Positions 7,855-15,103 of a DNA stretch of 18,533 nucleotides are shown in pieces; the stretch's first letter is position 1; the number at the start of each line of letters is the position of its first letter. Source of the DNA: Lachnoclostridium sp. UBA6558 (GTDB lineage Bacteria; Bacillota; Clostridia; Lachnospirales; Lachnospiraceae); assembly GCA_002434335.1 (NCBI GenBank), contig DJJW01000013.1, positions 18,927 through 37,459 of the forward strand, written 5' to 3'. The translations under genes were made by a program, and so were the position numbers. Under the pieces are notes generated by a model. That model made no database searches. It was given only the letters and a program-made list of their open reading frames with translations, and was not told where the DNA came from.

Positions 7855-8091
7855 CTAGCTTATGCATTGCGCAAAACCTGTGATTTCTATGGTTGAGCGA
7901 TAACCTTTACACAGCGCCAGACATACATAACCTGTGAAGTAGGAGATATTTTTATCCATAGAAGAGGAACTGTAGGGATTTACGCTTTGATGACTGTCGC
8001 TTAAAATAGTCATCTTACAGGAAAAGAGTTTTGCTAATACAGCATATTGAACAGGAGTGTAATCCTGTATTTCATCAACTAACAGAGGCAA
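7855..8091 (-). pseudogene. helD: Remnant of a HelD/UvrD-type helicase gene
   Basis: About 79 codons on the minus strand read as an internal slice of a HelD-type (helicase IV-related) protein: LVDEIQDYTPVQYAVL carries the Walker B DE and the QDY motif, followed by MTILSDSHQSVNPYSSSS and CKGYRSTIEITGFAQ. These fall in the order expected for the family. An in-frame TAG lies one codon upstream of the first TTG, and a stop follows at about 7855. The intact protein is about 700 residues, so both ends are missing. HelD proteins remove RNA polymerase stuck on DNA. No other part of the gene is visible in neighbouring sequence, which points to deletion rather than a simple frameshift. It lies in the junction between the two-component module and the sugar importer. 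Confidence 0.8.
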
Positions 8092-8182
8092 CTCCTATCT
8101 TATTTTGTACAAGAGGAACAGTAAAATTTTGCTCAATAAATAATAGGAAAGCAAAATAATATCATTTATCCTTTTTAAATAA
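8092..8182. other. AT-rich spacer, nothing recognised
   Basis: Between the helicase remnant and the importer promoter the sequence is very AT-rich and carries no believable reading frame, hairpin or repeat. The minus-strand open frame across 8095-8307 has no protein-like composition. Confidence 0.5.
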
Positions 8183-8254
8183 AACAATACCGCAATATAG
8201 TAATAATACACAACAATACAATTCATTGTTAAAAATTTTTGTATATTGTAACAT
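8183..8254 (+). promoter_or_regulatory. Candidate activator-dependent promoter of the sugar importer
   Basis: TTGTTA (8226-8231), a 17-bp spacer and TAACAT (8249-8254) form a moderate promoter about 95 bp before the binding-protein gene. Immediately upstream are two identical AACAATAC boxes at 8183-8190 and 8212-8219, in direct orientation 29 bp apart, the second ending 6 bp before the -35. Direct repeats abutting the -35 suit an AraC-type activator such as the YesN-type regulator at 1016. This link is inferred from position only. Confidence 0.4.
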
Positions 8255-8347
8255 ATAGGTGTAACGAAACGGCAGAGCACACCGCAAAAAGAGAGTGCGG
8301 GATGCAAAAGCTAAAACTATATAATATTAGAAGGGCGGATTGTATTT

Positions 8348-9457
8348 ATGAAAAAAATGTTGGCAGTACTTCTTTGTATGGTGATGGTATTTTCACTGGC
8401 AGGATGCAGCGGGGGCAGCACAAGTACAAGCGGAAAAGGAAAAGTTGACGTAGGAATCGTTCTTCCTACCAAGGATGAACCAAGATGGCTTCAGGATAAG
8501 GAGAAATTCGAGTCTGTAATTAAAGATACAAACTATTCAGTAGAAGTATTATTCAGCCAGGGATCTTCAGCAAATGAGAAAACAAATGTTGAAACCTTAA
8601 TTGCGAAAGGAATCAAAGTATTAACCATCTGTGCACATGGCGGTGCAGCAGCTGCTGCCAGTGTAGAAGCTGCAAAAGCAGCAGGTGTAACTGTAATCGC
8701 ATATGACAGGTTAATAACAGGAACAGACGCAGTTAATTATTATGTAACCTTTGACAGTGTTGCAGTTGGTGAAGCAATGGGTAAGTATTTAGCTGATAAT
8801 GCTACCGGTCAGGGGAATCCCCTTTACCTGTATGCAGGAGCAGCTACAGATAACAACGCATTTCTTTTCTTCCAGGGTGCATGGAACATTTTACAGCCTA
8901 AGATCGCTGACGGAACCTTCGTTATAAAGAATTCCGCTGAAGCAACCGGTGTACAGGGCAGCAAAGAACTTACCCGTGATCAGCTGGCTGCTATTATCGG
9001 TCAGGTAACCACGAACTGGGATTTCAATGAAGCAAAATCCAAGGCTGAAGCACATTTAACAGCACTAAGTGCAGCAGATAAAGGAAAATGTTATGTTTTA
9101 GCTCCTAATGACGGTACAGCACGTTCCATCGCAGATGTTTTCGCAGCTGATTCCGATGTGTCCGAATATTTCATTACAGGTCAGGATAGTGAAAAAGCAT
9201 CCGTACAGTATGTAATCGACGGAAAGCAGTCCATGACAGTATTCAAAGATACACGTACACTTGCTAGTGATGCTATGGGTATGGCAATCACAGTTATGGA
9301 AGGGAAAGAGCCTCAGACTGATTCCACTTATAACAATGAGAAAGTAGATGTAAAAGCAAAACAGACACCTATCATCGTTGTTACAAAGGATAATGTAAAA
9401 GAAGCATTAATCGATTCCGGCTATTATAAAGAGTCTGATTTTACAGGATTAAAATAA
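8348..9457 (+). CDS. chvE: ChvE-type multiple-monosaccharide-binding lipoprotein
   Basis: The product has 369 residues. The signal peptide ends in lipobox SLAGC (C20), followed by a Ser/Gly-rich tether. The mature part matches the ChvE family: VGIVLPTKDEPRW at the start, VIAYDRLI, YVTFDSVAVGEAMG, the DNNAFLFFQGAW segment, ITGQDSE, TVFKDTR, and a C-terminus with DSGYYKESDF. It binds pyranose sugars outside the membrane and delivers them to the permease at 11249. A purine-rich site (AGAAGGGCGG) precedes ATG 8348. It is separated from the ATPase gene by 229 bp containing a large hairpin, which probably lets the binding protein be made in excess. Specificity cannot be fixed; the family takes up xylose, arabinose, galactose and glucose. 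Confidence 0.93.
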   Translation: MKKMLAVLLCMVMVFSLAGCSGGSTSTSGKGKVDVGIVLPTKDEPRWLQDKEKFESVIKDTNYSVEVLFSQGSSANEKTNVETLIAKGIKVLTICAHGGAAAAASVEAAKAAGVTVIAYDRLITGTDAVNYYVTFDSVAVGEAMGKYLADNATGQGNPLYLYAGAATDNNAFLFFQGAWNILQPKIADGTFVIKNSAEATGVQGSKELTRDQLAAIIGQVTTNWDFNEAKSKAEAHLTALSAADKGKCYVLAPNDGTARSIADVFAADSDVSEYFITGQDSEKASVQYVIDGKQSMTVFKDTRTLASDAMGMAITVMEGKEPQTDSTYNNEKVDVKAKQTPIIVVTKDNVKEALIDSGYYKESDFTGLK

Positions 9458-9466
9458 TCTGATTTA

Positions 9467-9528
9467 ACCGGTAAAAGGCGTGGCAGTATAAAAGACCTTA
9501 ATGTAAATTATACCCCCCTTTTACCGGT
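9467..9528 (+). promoter_or_regulatory. Intercistronic stem-loop after the binding-protein gene
   Basis: ACCGGTAAAAGG (9467-9478) pairs perfectly with CCTTTTACCGGT (9517-9528), enclosing a second small stem (GTATAA / TTATAC). No T-run follows, so it is not a classic terminator. Its position, 10 bp after the binding-protein stop and ahead of the ATPase, suggests an mRNA-stabilising or partial-termination element that raises binding-protein output relative to the membrane subunits. The remaining 150 bp before the ATPase gene show nothing clear. Confidence 0.75.
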
Positions 9529-9686
9529 AATTTATTGAATGAGTTTATTACTGGTTAAGTGATACAGCGTTAACACAAAGGTAAATTACTATTTCTAACC
9601 AGCCTAACATAAATAAGCAGCATAAATAAGGAATTGTAAGAGGATCTAGAAGAAGTAACAACCAGAAAGAAAATCAGAACAGAAAG

Positions 9687-11225
9687 ATGGGTGAAAAAAT
9701 GAGTGACTATATTTTAGAAATGCGGAATATTGTCAAGGAGTTTCCCGGTGTGAAAGCTTTGAGCAATGTGAATTTCAAAGTGCAGCGCGGAGAGATTCAT
9801 TGCCTTGTCGGAGAAAATGGAGCCGGCAAGTCCACCCTCATGAAGGTATTATCAGGGGTATACCCTTACGGCACCTATGGCGGTGATATAGTTTATAACA
9901 ATGAAACAGTGCAGTTTAAATCAATAGCAGACAGTGAAAGTGCAGGAATAGCCATTATTTATCAGGAATTGGCGTTGATTCCTGAACTTAGTGTGTATGA
10001 GAACATTTATTTTGGTCACGAAATAATGGAAGGTAAGGTTATTAATTGGAACCAGACCATCGTTGAAGCAGCAAAAATGCTGAAGAAAGTTAGACTGAAT
10101 ATCAATCCTTCCACAAAAATCAAGGATCTGGGTGTAGGTAACAGACAATTGGTGGAGATAGCCAAAGCCTTGAGTAAAAATGTAAAACTTCTAATTCTGG
10201 ATGAACCTACAGCTGCTTTAAATGAAGATGACAGTGCCAACCTGCTGGACCTTTTAAGAGAGCTAAAAGAGCAGGGGGTAACAAGCATTATGATATCCCA
10301 CAAATTAAAAGAGATTGTTTCCATAGCCGACACAGTTACGGTTGTAAGAGATGGCTCCACAATCTGTTCCATGGATGCGAAAGAACAGAAGATTACAGAA
10401 CAGGAAATCATCAAATACATGGTGGGAAGAGAAATCGAAAATATCTATCCGAAAAGGGAGAAGTACCAGGACGGTGAGGTATGCCTGGAGGTAAAGAACT
10501 GGACGGTATATGATCCGGAATCAGACAGGGAAATTCTCCATGATGTTAATATAAATGTTCGTAAGGGTGAAATTGTAGGTATTGCCGGCCTTATGGGTGC
10601 AGGAAGAACGGAGTTCGCTTTAAGTGTATTCGGTAATACACCAGGTTATAAGATAACAAACGGTCAAATTAAAATAAATGGAGCCGAGAAACGTTTAAAT
10701 CACCCCAAGGCTGCCATGGATGCGGGAATTGCCTATGTTACGGAAGACAGAAAAGGCAACGGTCTGGTACTGATTCAGGACATTAAATACAATACTACCA
10801 TAGCCAACCTCGGAAAGCTGACAGAGGGTCTTGTTATTAACGAAAACGAAGAAATAAACGTTGCAAATGATTTTAAGAAATCCATTGGAATAAAGGCTCC
10901 TTCAATCAAACAGATTGTAGGAAATCTAAGCGGTGGAAATCAACAGAAAGTATCCCTGGCAAAATGGCTTTTTGTCGGTCCGAAAGTATTGATACTGGAT
11001 GAGCCTACCAGAGGAATTGACGTAGGTGCTAAATTTGAAATCTATTCCTTAATGAATCGACTGGTGGAACAGGGGATGAGTATTATTATGATTTCTTCTG
11101 AGCTTCTGGAGGTACTAGGTATGAGCGACAGAATCTATGTTATGTCTGAAGGAACCATAACAGGGGAAGTCAGCGCAGAAGAAGCAACCGAGCAAAAAGT
11201 CATGGCAATGGCCACAAGAGTATAA
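9687..11225 (+). CDS. mmsA: Sugar ABC importer ATPase with two nucleotide-binding domains (MmsA/GguA type)
   Basis: The protein has 512 residues and a duplicated ABC domain. Domain 1 has Walker A GENGAGKST (42-50) and Walker B LLILDEPTAAL, but its signature is the degenerate VGNRQLVEIAKAL. Domain 2 has a reduced Walker A, GLMGAGRTE, and an intact signature LSGGNQQKV (about 412-420) with VLILDEPTRGID. This asymmetry is normal for monosaccharide importers (XylG, RbsA, GguA). It drives uptake through the permease encoded 23 bp downstream. ATG 9687 is used; another ATG four codons on is also possible, since the ribosome site is weak in both cases. Confidence 0.95.
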   Translation: MGEKMSDYILEMRNIVKEFPGVKALSNVNFKVQRGEIHCLVGENGAGKSTLMKVLSGVYPYGTYGGDIVYNNETVQFKSIADSESAGIAIIYQELALIPELSVYENIYFGHEIMEGKVINWNQTIVEAAKMLKKVRLNINPSTKIKDLGVGNRQLVEIAKALSKNVKLLILDEPTAALNEDDSANLLDLLRELKEQGVTSIMISHKLKEIVSIADTVTVVRDGSTICSMDAKEQKITEQEIIKYMVGREIENIYPKREKYQDGEVCLEVKNWTVYDPESDREILHDVNINVRKGEIVGIAGLMGAGRTEFALSVFGNTPGYKITNGQIKINGAEKRLNHPKAAMDAGIAYVTEDRKGNGLVLIQDIKYNTTIANLGKLTEGLVINENEEINVANDFKKSIGIKAPSIKQIVGNLSGGNQQKVSLAKWLFVGPKVLILDEPTRGIDVGAKFEIYSLMNRLVEQGMSIIMISSELLEVLGMSDRIYVMSEGTITGEVSAEEATEQKVMAMATRV

Positions 11226-11248
11226 AGAGGGGTAAAGGAGGTATACGT

Positions 11249-12445
11249 ATGAAAGAAAACACAAAGACAAAGATATCCCTGGGCAGTGAGATTGGAACCA
11301 TGCTCAAGAGCAATGTAAGAGATTACGCAATGTATATTGCTTCAGTGGTAATCTTCATCTTTTTTGGATTCAGGACGAATGGTTTGTTCCTGTCTTCGAG
11401 AAATTTAACGGATCTTATTAATCAGACGGGGTATGTGGCAGTGCTTGCTATCGGTATGACTATTATTCTGATTATAAAGCATATTGACTTGTCAGTAGGT
11501 TATGTTGCCGGGTTTCTGGGAGCAGTTGCTGCAATTCTAATGAAGAGCGGCTTAAACGTCTGGGTAGTAATACCAATTATCCTATGTCTTGGTATTGCAG
11601 TCGGTATATACCAGGGCTTTCTGGTTGCAAAAATCGGTGTTCCGGCTTTCGTAACTACTTTGGCAGGTATGTTTATCTTTAGAGGACTTCTGTCATTAGT
11701 AACACAAGGCACAGGTACCATAATTGTTGATGATCCGACCTTTAAAGCTTTATCAAACGGTTTTATTCCGGACATTATATCTGGTGGAAGTATTCATATC
11801 CTAACCATTATAATCGGTATTGCTGCCGTTGTGCTTATGACTTACAGCCAGATTAAAGCCAGAAACAATATGCAGAAATATAATTTTGAAGTAAGCTCTA
11901 CTCCTATATTTTTATCAAAGATCGTGTTTATTTCAATTATCATTATTGTTATAGTTTCCATGTTAGCAGGCTATAAAGGTATTCCCTGGACAGCTGTAAT
12001 TGTTGGAATTGTTCTGGTTATCTATAACTTTATGTTAAATAAGACGAAACTCGGCAGATATATTTATGGAATCGGCGGTAATGCGGAAGCGGCAGAACTT
12101 TCAGGTGTTAATGTTAAGAAGATAACTTTCTTTGCATTTGCTTCCATGAGTATGCTTGCAGCACTTGCAGGAATCCTGTATACTTCAAGGCTTTCCTCCG
12201 CGTCTCCTCAGGCAGGACTAGGCTTCGAGTTGGATGCCATTGCTTCCTCCTACATCGGCGGTGTTTCTGTAAACGGAGGTATCGGAAGAGTTACCAATAC
12301 AATAATCGGTGCACTGGTAATCATGTCCCTGACCAACGGTATGAACCTTATGGGTGTGGATGTATCGTTCCAGTATATTGTTAAAGGTGTCATCTTTATC
12401 ATTGCGGTAGCTTTTGATGTAAGAACAAGAGGTAAAAGAAAATAA
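11249..12445 (+). CDS. mmsB: Sugar ABC importer permease (MmsB/GguB, XylH-like)
   Basis: The product is 398 residues of highly hydrophobic sequence with about ten membrane helices, from about residue 25 to the C-terminal FDVRTRGKRK. Family features include the DLSVGYVAGFLGA segment, GVPAFVTTLAGMFIFRGL, the cytoplasmic coupling region with GRYIYGIGGNAEAAELSGV, and SSYIGGVSVNGGIGR. GGAGG precedes ATG 11249. It forms the membrane channel for sugar released by the ChvE-type protein at 8348, energised by the double ATPase. It is the last gene of the operon and is followed by a terminator at 12464. Confidence 0.95.
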   Translation: MKENTKTKISLGSEIGTMLKSNVRDYAMYIASVVIFIFFGFRTNGLFLSSRNLTDLINQTGYVAVLAIGMTIILIIKHIDLSVGYVAGFLGAVAAILMKSGLNVWVVIPIILCLGIAVGIYQGFLVAKIGVPAFVTTLAGMFIFRGLLSLVTQGTGTIIVDDPTFKALSNGFIPDIISGGSIHILTIIIGIAAVVLMTYSQIKARNNMQKYNFEVSSTPIFLSKIVFISIIIIVIVSMLAGYKGIPWTAVIVGIVLVIYNFMLNKTKLGRYIYGIGGNAEAAELSGVNVKKITFFAFASMSMLAALAGILYTSRLSSASPQAGLGFELDAIASSYIGGVSVNGGIGRVTNTIIGALVIMSLTNGMNLMGVDVSFQYIVKGVIFIIAVAFDVRTRGKRK

Positions 12446-12463
12446 GTTTTAATGGATGAAACG

Positions 12464-12525
12464 AATAAGTTCCTGCTTGTGGTAAGAAATTGTAGAATTG
12501 CCACCAGCAGGAACTTATTTTCATT
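12464..12525 (+). terminator. Rho-independent terminator of the sugar importer operon
   Basis: AATAAGTTCCTGCT (from 12464) pairs with AGCAGGAACTTATT (to 12519), extended by TGGTAA / TTGCCA inside, and is followed by TTTTCATTTCTT. It lies 18 bp after the permease stop. Confidence 0.88.
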
Positions 12526-12603
12526 TCTTAAGTATTAATAAAAATATTTTTTCAATATATAATTTGTTTCAATATAAAAATTCGTATTAATATAAAATTT
12601 GAG

Positions 12604-12632
12604 TTGAATTATTACAAAGAGTATGGTAATAT
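12604..12632 (+). promoter_or_regulatory. Extended -10 promoter for the leader-rsgA-acetyltransferase unit
   Basis: TTGAAT (12604-12609), a 17-bp spacer and TAATAT (12627-12632) with a preceding TGG make a good vegetative promoter. Transcription would start near 12639, giving a 5' region of about 365 bases before rsgA. Confidence 0.7.
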
Positions 12633-12676
12633 ATGTTTATTAATTCTGTTTTTCAGAAACGAAAGGAGTTTATTAA

Positions 12677-12715
12677 ATGAAAAAGAATACTTTATCTGAG
12701 GTATCCCTAATATAA
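12677..12715 (+). CDS. 12-residue leader peptide upstream of rsgA
   Basis: The small frame reads MKKNTLSEVSLI and stops at TAA 12713-12715. AAAGGAG at 12662-12668, eight bases before ATG 12677, is as strong as any ribosome site in the window, so translation is very likely. Its last five codons (GTA TCC CTA ATA TAA) form the left arm of the terminator that follows. A ribosome held on those codons would therefore block the terminator, while normal release would let it form. This layout is known from antibiotic-resistance leaders that sense ribosome-targeting drugs. The peptide itself matches no leader I can name. Confidence 0.7.
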   Translation: MKKNTLSEVSLI

Positions 12716-12765
12716 AACTAAACATGGGCGCAACGCTGATTGTATAGGGAATGTATCCTTTTTTT
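12699..12765 (+). terminator. Attenuator terminator overlapping the leader peptide
   Basis: TCCCTA(A)TA inside the leader frame pairs with TATAGGGA (12743-12750), with an outer GGTA / TATCC extension, and is followed by seven T at 12759-12765. The loop contains GGCGCAA (12727-12733), an exact complement of TTGCGCC at 12919-12925 in the last terminator, so a long-range alternative pairing is possible. The stem is of medium strength, as expected for a conditional terminator. Confidence 0.65.
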
Positions 12766-12801
12766 CAGTGTGCCAAAAAGTAACCTTTCGTGAACACTGA
12801 A
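12764..12801 (+). promoter_or_regulatory. Stem-loop directly after the attenuator T-run
   Basis: TTCAGTGT (12764-12771) pairs perfectly with ACACTGAA (12794-12801) around a 22-base loop. No strong T-run follows. It is one of four consecutive hairpins in the rsgA leader. Confidence 0.55.
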
Positions 12802-12832
12802 GCTTTTGTTTCGCAATATATGCAATGAAGTC

Positions 12833-12859
12833 AGCACACTTTAGGGTGTGTTATTTTTA
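12833..12859 (+). terminator. Second terminator-like hairpin in the rsgA leader
   Basis: A short stem CACAC / GTGTG (12835-12839 with 12846-12850), extended by wobble pairs, is followed by TTATTTTTA (12851-12859). The stem is short, so termination may be partial. Confidence 0.5.
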
Positions 12860-12877
12860 TGCTATTTTGCCTGATCA

Positions 12878-12932
12878 ACCGCAGTATCAGCCATGAACGG
12901 CTGCTTGCTGCGGTATTTTTGCGCCTTTTTTT
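12878..12932 (+). terminator. Strong terminator immediately upstream of rsgA
   Basis: ACCGCAG (12878-12884) pairs with CTGCGGT (12908-12914) and CAGCC (12888-12892) with GGCTG (12899-12903). T-runs follow at 12915-12920 and 12926-12932. It lies between the leader and rsgA with no gene in between, so it can only act to control rsgA. Confidence 0.8.
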
Positions 12933-13004
12933 AACAAGAAAGGAGTGATAGTTACGACTGATTTAACAACGAAACAAGTAGCACAAACCATTATCGGAGG
13001 AAAT

Positions 13005-14072
13005 ATGAAGTTAACAGACTACGGCTTTATGCCAGAATATTATTTAGCGGACTCACAGGGGATGTATGCAAGAGTTACTGCTGTGCATAAAGAAAGTTAT
13101 ACCCTTATTGCGGAGCAGGGCGAATGCTTTGCGAAACTGAAGGCCAGTGTCTATTACAATAATTGCAGGGAGGAATTCCCTACCACGGGTGATTTTGTAG
13201 AAATCCAGTACAATAAGCTGGGGGACAGTCTTATCTTAAAGACCTTAAAACGCATTTCAAAGTTTTCCAGAAATGATTTTTCTGGGCATGCGGCAGGGTA
13301 TGTAAAAACCATTAAGGAGCAGACGGTTGCTGCTAATTTTGACTATGTATTTATCATGCAATCTCTGAACCACGATCTGAATCCTAAACGATTAGAGAGG
13401 TATCTAACCCAGGCGTGGCAGTCAGGGGCAAAGCCTGTTGTGGTTCTGACAAAGGCAGATCTTACAGAAGATTATTCAGAATACCTTGCTTTAGCCAGGA
13501 AAACTGCTCTTGAGGCAGAAGTTCACGCAGTGAGTGCCAAAACAGGATACGGAATAGAGGGACTTAAGGATTATCTGAAGAAAGGTAAGACCATAGTATT
13601 TCTTGGTTCTTCCGGTGTTGGTAAATCAAGTCTTGTCAATGCATTAGCGGGCAAAGAGGTAATGTCCGTTAATGAAATTCGTGAAGATGACAGCAAAGGA
13701 AGACACACAACTACCCACCGTCAGCTGCTCAGATTGGACAGCGGCGTAATTATTATTGATACTCCCGGTATGCGTGAACTTGGTATGTGGAATGTTTCCG
13801 AAGGGTTAAGCGAAAGTTTTTCGGATGTAGAACAATACTTAGGACAATGCAGATTTTCCGATTGTAAGCATCAAAGTGAACCCGGCTGTGCGATAAAAAC
13901 AGCAATGAAGAACGGAGCTCTTACCAAGGAGCGTTGGGATAGTTATCAGTCATTAACAAAAGAAACTGCCTTTGTTGATAATAAAGCTGCCTACTTGCGG
14001 AAAAAAGATCAACAGCATGTAGCTATTAAGACAAGAGAAAGGCAGAAGAAAAAGGGAGAGTGTAACTATTAA
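13005..14072 (+). CDS. rsgA: Ribosome small-subunit-dependent GTPase A (RsgA/YjeQ), probable stress-inducible paralogue
   Basis: The protein has 355 residues with the circularly permuted GTPase layout that defines RsgA: an N-terminal OB-fold (to about 105), G4 TKAD (149-152), G5 SAKTG (177-181), then G1 GSSGVGKSS (201-209), the G2 region RHTTTHR (233-239) and G3 DTPG (252-255), ending in a zinc-binding domain with C282, C287, H289 and C295. RsgA checks late 30S subunit maturation and releases RbfA. I chose ATG 13005, which has TCGGAGGA five bases upstream; the in-frame GTG at 12945 overlaps another ribosome-site-like GGAG and has no site of its own. The leader with attenuator and the adjacent acetyltransferase are not what is expected for a housekeeping rsgA, which suggests a second, inducible copy (inference). 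It is longer than the B. subtilis protein of about 300 residues. Confidence 0.93.
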   Translation: MKLTDYGFMPEYYLADSQGMYARVTAVHKESYTLIAEQGECFAKLKASVYYNNCREEFPTTGDFVEIQYNKLGDSLILKTLKRISKFSRNDFSGHAAGYVKTIKEQTVAANFDYVFIMQSLNHDLNPKRLERYLTQAWQSGAKPVVVLTKADLTEDYSEYLALARKTALEAEVHAVSAKTGYGIEGLKDYLKKGKTIVFLGSSGVGKSSLVNALAGKEVMSVNEIREDDSKGRHTTTHRQLLRLDSGVIIIDTPGMRELGMWNVSEGLSESFSDVEQYLGQCRFSDCKHQSEPGCAIKTAMKNGALTKERWDSYQSLTKETAFVDNKAAYLRKKDQQHVAIKTRERQKKKGECNY

Positions 14073-14128
14073 ATAGCAATTTCCACTTTTGATTAGAGCA
14101 CTTAAACGCTTATGGAGGTTATTACAAA

Positions 14129-15103
14129 ATGATTATTACAAATTTCACAAATAAGTATATAGAACAGGCGATGTACCTGGTACAGCAGAATTACAAAGAG
14201 GAAAGGCAATTCGTTCCCAGTCTTCCGGAGAAGACTATTATTCCGGACTTGGCAGATTTGGCAGGCAATAACCTGGGGATGGCAGCCTTAGAAGGTGAGC
14301 GCCTGCTTGGTTTTCTCTGCTGTTATGAGCCTTGGGAGCATGCTTTTGGTACAAATGCAAGGGGAATCTTTTCGCCTCTCCATGGTCATGGTGCATTGGG
14401 AGGTGATAAAGAATCGATTTACCGCATGCTATATCAAAAGGCAGCAGAAAATTGGATAAAGCAAGATATTACTTATCACACTATATCACTTTATGCTCAT
14501 GATGAGCAGGTAAAAGAAGGATTTTTCACCTATGGCTTTGGTTTAAGATGTATAGATGCAATCAGGAGTATGGAAAAAATAGCTGTCAATCAAAGTACCA
14601 AAATAACAATTAAGCGGTTAGCACAAGAAGACATTCCTAAAATCAGACCTTTACGGGAACAACTGTCAATTCATTTAAGTGAAAGTCCCTGCTTCCTTTA
14701 TTCATCAGAGCAGGAATTTCAAAGTTGGCTTTCAAGAGCTGAAATGAGAAATTCGATCATATATGCCGGGCTTGAGGAAGACGAAGTCATTGCATATATT
14801 GAAGTAATGCATGGCGGAGAGAATTTTGTAACTGAGAATACGGATATGATGAGTATTTGCGGTGCGTATTGTCTGCCGGAAAGACGAGGCCAGGGAATTG
14901 TCCAAAGCTTGCTAAATACCATGATCGAAGAGCTTGCCAAGGAAGGTTATCAGCAGCTTGGAGTGGATTATGAAAGCTTTAATCCCACTGCTTACAGGTT
15001 TTGGAGAAAGTACTTTAAACCCTATACCAACAGCGTTACACGAAGGATTGACGAGAAAATATTAAATAAGAGAAGAGGGAATTTATTTCAGACCACTCAT
15101 TAA
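14129..15103 (+). CDS. GNAT acetyltransferase with two tandem GNAT folds
   Basis: The product has 324 residues. The C-terminal half is a clear GNAT domain with acetyl-CoA motif PERRGQGIVQSLL (250-262), followed by a LGVDYESFNPTAYRFWRK stretch that matches motif B. The N-terminal half (about 1-150) has GNAT-like features, including GFLCCYEPWE and a FFTYGFGLRCIDA segment, but lacks a good acetyl-CoA loop, so it is probably a degenerate first copy. TGGAGG precedes ATG 14129. It is 56 bp after rsgA with no terminator between, so the two share the attenuated transcript. The substrate is unknown; candidates are an antibiotic, a ribosomal or other protein, or a small amine. Its last 21 bp overlap the minus-strand GH5 gene. 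Confidence 0.88.
   Translation: MIITNFTNKYIEQAMYLVQQNYKEERQFVPSLPEKTIIPDLADLAGNNLGMAALEGERLLGFLCCYEPWEHAFGTNARGIFSPLHGHGALGGDKESIYRMLYQKAAENWIKQDITYHTISLYAHDEQVKEGFFTYGFGLRCIDAIRSMEKIAVNQSTKITIKRLAQEDIPKIRPLREQLSIHLSESPCFLYSSEQEFQSWLSRAEMRNSIIYAGLEEDEVIAYIEVMHGGENFVTENTDMMSICGAYCLPERRGQGIVQSLLNTMIEELAKEGYQQLGVDYESFNPTAYRFWRKYFKPYTNSVTRRIDEKILNKRRGNLFQTTH

Noticed and set aside
8095..8307. Minus-strand 70-residue open frame upstream of the binding-protein gene
   Set aside because: Composition reflects AT-rich DNA, there is no ribosome site, and it covers the importer promoter region.
8239..8448. Plus-strand 69-residue frame across the binding-protein start
   Set aside because: It overlaps the clear lipoprotein signal in another frame and has no family features.
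10016..10420. 134-residue minus-strand frame inside the ATPase gene
   Set aside because: It is the antisense of a conserved ABC domain and has no independent support.
12945..13004. GTG 12945 as the rsgA start
   Set aside because: It overlaps the only nearby Shine-Dalgarno sequence and adds 20 residues not typical of the OB-fold start.
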